This document shows, piece after piece, positions 61,816 to 64,000 of a DNA stretch of 64,000 bases; position 1 is the stretch's first letter; every line of letters begins with the position of its first letter. Source of the stretch: Xanthobacter agilis. GTDB lineage: Bacteria; Pseudomonadota; Alphaproteobacteria; Rhizobiales; Xanthobacteraceae. A model generated the notes under the pieces. That model did no database searches. It saw only the letters and a list, made by a program, of their open reading frames with translations, and was not told the DNA's origin. The DNA lies in contig NZ_JABWGX010000018.1 of assembly GCF_021730435.1 (NCBI RefSeq), positions 47,397-111,396 of the forward strand. Reading direction: 5' to 3'. Both the position numbers and the translations under genes were made by a program.

Positions 61816-61948
61816 CGCGAACATCCGGACCTGAAACCTGAGCCGCAACGCGGCAACATCCCATGATGGGGGCGCCGCGCGGACCAACGCAATAGGCCGC
61901 GCGCGCCCAGGCGTGCCCCCCCGTCGCGACGCGCCCGCCGGAGCCCGC

Positions 61949-62851
61949 TCAGGCCCCGATCAGCGACCACCAGGCCCAGGCCGTCAGCATCGACACCGGC
62001 ACGCCGATGCCGATCATCTGCGCCACCAGCTCGGGTTCCAGATCGTGCTCAAGGGCGACGATGGATGCGCCCAGCATGGGCGGCATCGCCATTTCCAGGA
62101 TCGCAATGCGGGCAACCCCGCCTTCCGCCTGCCCCAGCGCCATGTAAAGCAGCCATAGCGCGAACGGCGCCAGGACCAGGCGATGGCCAAGGCCGATCGC
62201 CAGCGGTACCACATGCCCCCGCAGCCGCTCGAACCGGAGCGCATAGCCCACCGCCGCCAGCGCCAGGGGCGTCAAAGTGTCGGCCAGGGCGTTCACCGTC
62301 TGCGTCACCCAGTCCGGCCGCGCCAGTTCGTTGGTGGCAAAAGCGACCAGGATGGCGATGAACGGCGGAAACGTGGCGATGCGCCATGCCACCGCGCGCG
62401 GCGCGAACCGCCCCTCGCTGGCCACCGCCGCGATGCCGATGCCCAGAACGGACAAGGCCAAATAGGAGCCGAACAGGTCGATGACGAGGCCCAGCCCCAG
62501 CCATTGGCTGCCGGCGAAAGCCGCGATCATCGGCAAGCCGACAAAGGACGTATTGCCCCAGCCCGCCACCAGCACCACCGCCCCGATCCGCCCGCGCGTC
62601 CAGCCCAGCGCCCGACCCACCGGCACCAGCATCGCCAACGCCAGCCCGACCCCAAGCCATGGCGTCGCGGCCGCCAGCCACCAGTCCCACGTCGGCGCAA
62701 GCCCATGAACGGACTTCAACGCCGTGGCCGGCAAGGCCACGTTGATGACCCAGCCTCCCAGCACCCGGTGCGCGCCCTCCGGCAACCGGCCCGATGCCCG
62801 TAACAGCACACCAATGACGAGGCACAGCAAAATGAATGCGATCTGTTGCAT
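61949..62851 (-). CDS. AEC-family (auxin efflux carrier-type) transporter
   Basis: 300 residues with about ten membrane segments: FILLCLVIGVLLRASGRLP, GGWVINVALPATALKSVHG, VLVAGWGNTSFVGLPMIAAFAG, LTPLALAAVGYALRF, RLVLAPFALWLLYMALG and MAMPPMLGASIVALEHDLEP. The two broken-helix repeats with NxALPA and GNTSFVGLP are characteristic. AEC proteins move small organic anions; substrate here unknown. Same direction as the GntR gene downstream. Confidence 0.93.
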   Translation of the reverse strand: MQQIAFILLCLVIGVLLRASGRLPEGAHRVLGGWVINVALPATALKSVHGLAPTWDWWLAAATPWLGVGLALAMLVPVGRALGWTRGRIGAVVLVAGWGNTSFVGLPMIAAFAGSQWLGLGLVIDLFGSYLALSVLGIGIAAVASEGRFAPRAVAWRIATFPPFIAILVAFATNELARPDWVTQTVNALADTLTPLALAAVGYALRFERLRGHVVPLAIGLGHRLVLAPFALWLLYMALGQAEGGVARIAILEMAMPPMLGASIVALEHDLEPELVAQMIGIGVPVSMLTAWAWWSLIGA

Positions 62852-63149
62852 CAAGCCCCCCCCCTCCGGCGCGCCGCGATCGCGAGCGCCTTCGCCACCC
62901 CCGGCCCCTCCGCCCATCCCGGCCGGGTCCGACCCGAGCTGCGCCGGGAAGCCAGCCCTCGGATCGGGCCGGGACCGCGACGGCGGCGCGTATCATCGCC
63001 TCGTCGATAAAGCAAAGACGAGAAGGGTCGCGGGAGAAAGGTCGGGGACCAGTACAGGAAGATGCTTGAATGGCGGCCGCTCGTCAGCTAGAAGCGCGCG
63101 AACCACTCACGGCGATCGCCAAGCATGACGCTGGCGTTCGCACCTCTGC
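62852..63149 (+). other. 298-bp gap before tRNA-Ser
   Basis: No gene recognised. It must contain the tRNA promoter. A small stem CTCGTC-N11-GACGAG lies around 63000-63022. Confidence 0.5.
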
Positions 63150-63239
63150 GGAGAGGTGGCAGAGTGGTCGAATGCACCGCACTCGAAATGCGGCATAGGC
63201 GCAAGTCTATCGGGGGTTCGAATCCCCCCCTCTCCGCCA
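63150..63239 (+). tRNA. tRNA-Ser (anticodon CGA)
   Basis: Full class II tRNA of 90 nt with encoded CCA. Acceptor GGAGAGG pairs with CCTCTCC, discriminator G; anticodon stem CCGCA/TGCGG with loop CTCGAAA gives anticodon CGA; long variable arm with GCGCAAG loop; T loop GGTTCGAATCC. Reads UCG. The gene is a classic integration target; an integrase remnant lies just after it. Confidence 0.97.
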
Positions 63240-63316
63240 GCCACATTTGAATATTCTTTATTTTCAATTGGTTAAATGGGGTTTTGCCTAACTTTCACCA
63301 GCGGTTAGACAGCCTT

Positions 63317-63475
63317 CTATTCTTGCTCCATTCCATAGGTTGCGGCCATCGCCTGTTCCGCCAAACGCACCTGATCTGCAGCGGCAGTGTAGCGCGACAC
63401 CTCCTTGTCTGTCTTATACCCCGTGATGGCCTTAATCTGCTGATTGCCTGCGGTGCCGAAGGAAATCGCCAGCCG
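63317..63475 (-). pseudogene. Tyrosine-recombinase (phage integrase) C-terminal remnant
   Basis: The frame ends LAISFGTAGNQQIKAITGYK-TDKEVSRYT-AAADQVRLAEQAM, the C-terminal end of a tyrosine integrase with the nucleophile Tyr in SRYT and a Tyr in place of the usual His of GH. Upstream of about 63475 the similarity stops and the reading frame continues into unrelated sequence, so the gene is broken. Its place 77 bp past tRNA-Ser and its direction toward the tRNA fit an integrated element. Confidence 0.75.
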
Positions 63476-63916
63476 CACGCGCGCCGGAGAGAACCTTGCC
63501 GATTTGCTGGTGAGCGCGGCGCAACGCACGGCGGGCGCGTCCCTGTTCAAGGTCGAGGCGAAGGCGGAAGGCCTTCACGCCGCGTTGGAGAGCCTCCCGC
63601 CGGCTCCGTCCGGCAAGGTGAACAATCGCCGCGCGTCTCTCACAGACAGCAAGCGGAGCCGTCAGGAAGAAGCTCCGTGCCTTGGGGCTCACCTATGCAA
63701 ATCGGGTGTTCCCGGCCCGGTGGATGGTGCCGTCAAGGACAAGCTCAAGGCGCAGGTGCAGGACAACGGCGGAACGATGGTTTGCTGAAAGGGGCCGTGT
63801 GGCACCTGGAACACCGGAAAAGAGCGTGGCAGGACTCAGGAAGGCCCCTGCGACTCGCTCCGGGCACCCTCAAGGCGGGAATTATAAGGGATAACTAGGC
63901 CGTAGTGACGATTTAA
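63476..63916. other. Unrecognised sequence between integrase remnant and transposase
   Basis: Several overlapping open frames exist on both strands, none recognisable. A plus-strand frame from 63444 contains ENLADLLVSAAQRTAGASLF, which looks more protein-like than its rivals, but I cannot support a gene. Probably degraded mobile DNA. Confidence 0.4.
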
Positions 63917-64000
63917 CTATCTGAGCCAGATGGCGATTGCGGCGAGTTTGACGAAGCCCATGAAGTTGACGAGCAACTTGTCGTATCGCGTGGCGACGCA
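63917..64000 (-). mobile_element. IS5-family transposase, C-terminal end (runs off right edge)
   Basis: The last 27 codons read ATRYDKLLVNFMGFVKLAAI and AIWLR before a TAG stop at 63917. The TRYDK-x2-x-NF-...-LAAIxIWLR ending is typical of IS5/IS427-group transposases. The insertion end probably lies near 63897-63905 (CTAGGCC), but with one end only this cannot be proven. Confidence 0.8.

Noticed and set aside
63284..63898. 204-codon plus-strand frame after tRNA-Ser
   Set aside because: Overlaps the integrase remnant on the other strand, low-complexity Gly/Arg/Gln composition, no family features.

Overview
The window is GC-rich, densely coded DNA from a methylotrophic alphaproteobacterium. 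The gene content (PQQ synthesis, XoxF methanol dehydrogenase, the H4MPT/methylofuran C1 pathway, TlpA next to ArgH, NfrB-like polysaccharide genes) fits a Hyphomicrobiales member such as the Xanthobacteraceae; the genus cannot be settled from sequence alone. No mxaF is present, so the methanol oxidation encoded here is lanthanide-dependent.

Layout. 1-5.2 kb: the start of an aldehyde dehydrogenase gene with a sigma-54 promoter, divergent from an AcoR-type activator with a double palindromic binding site between them, then a secreted DUF1800/DUF1501 pair. 5.3-11.9 kb: an exopolysaccharide locus (glycoside-hydrolase-like lipid- or membrane-anchored protein, NfrB-type glycosyltransferase with c-di-GMP-binding MshEN domains, BcsB-like protein, WecB). 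12.2-15.1 kb: tlpA, argH, a parS-like site and a class I cytochrome c. 15.3-20.0 kb: fhcBADC (formyltransferase/hydrolase complex). 20.4-25.0 kb: pqqABCDE followed by two co-translated periplasmic proteins of unknown function. 25.2-27.5 kb: an OmpR-type two-component system. 27.6-29.2 kb: secB, an SDHAF4-like gene and fae. 29.4-36.3 kb: lanthanide/quinoprotein-associated (lut-like) genes in two divergent arms. 36.4-45.4 kb: SoxYZ-like carrier, rhodanese-like protein, xoxJ, xoxG, xoxF, quinoprotein-relay metallohydrolase and a NitT/TauT-like ABC transporter. 45.8-48.3 kb: a LutH-like TonB receptor. 48.5-53.5 kb: mtdB, mch and three cofactor-synthesis genes (ATP-grasp, MfnD-like, MfnF-like). 53.6-62.9 kb: aminopeptidase P, an oligopeptide ABC operon, a GntR regulator and an AEC carrier. 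63.1-64.0 kb: tRNA-Ser(CGA), an integrase remnant and the end of an IS5-family transposase.

How it works together. Lanthanides would cross the outer membrane by the TonB receptor and the inner membrane by the LutE/LutF ABC transporter. PqqA-E makes the PQQ cofactor for XoxF, which oxidises methanol in the periplasm and passes electrons to XoxG. Formaldehyde is captured by Fae, oxidised by MtdB and Mch, and released as formate by the Fhc complex; the mch operon also carries genes for synthesis of the pathway's cofactors. The SoxYZ-like carrier, rhodanese-like protein, metallohydrolase and unassigned ABC transporter around xoxFGJ form the least understood module and are the best candidate for an undescribed system.
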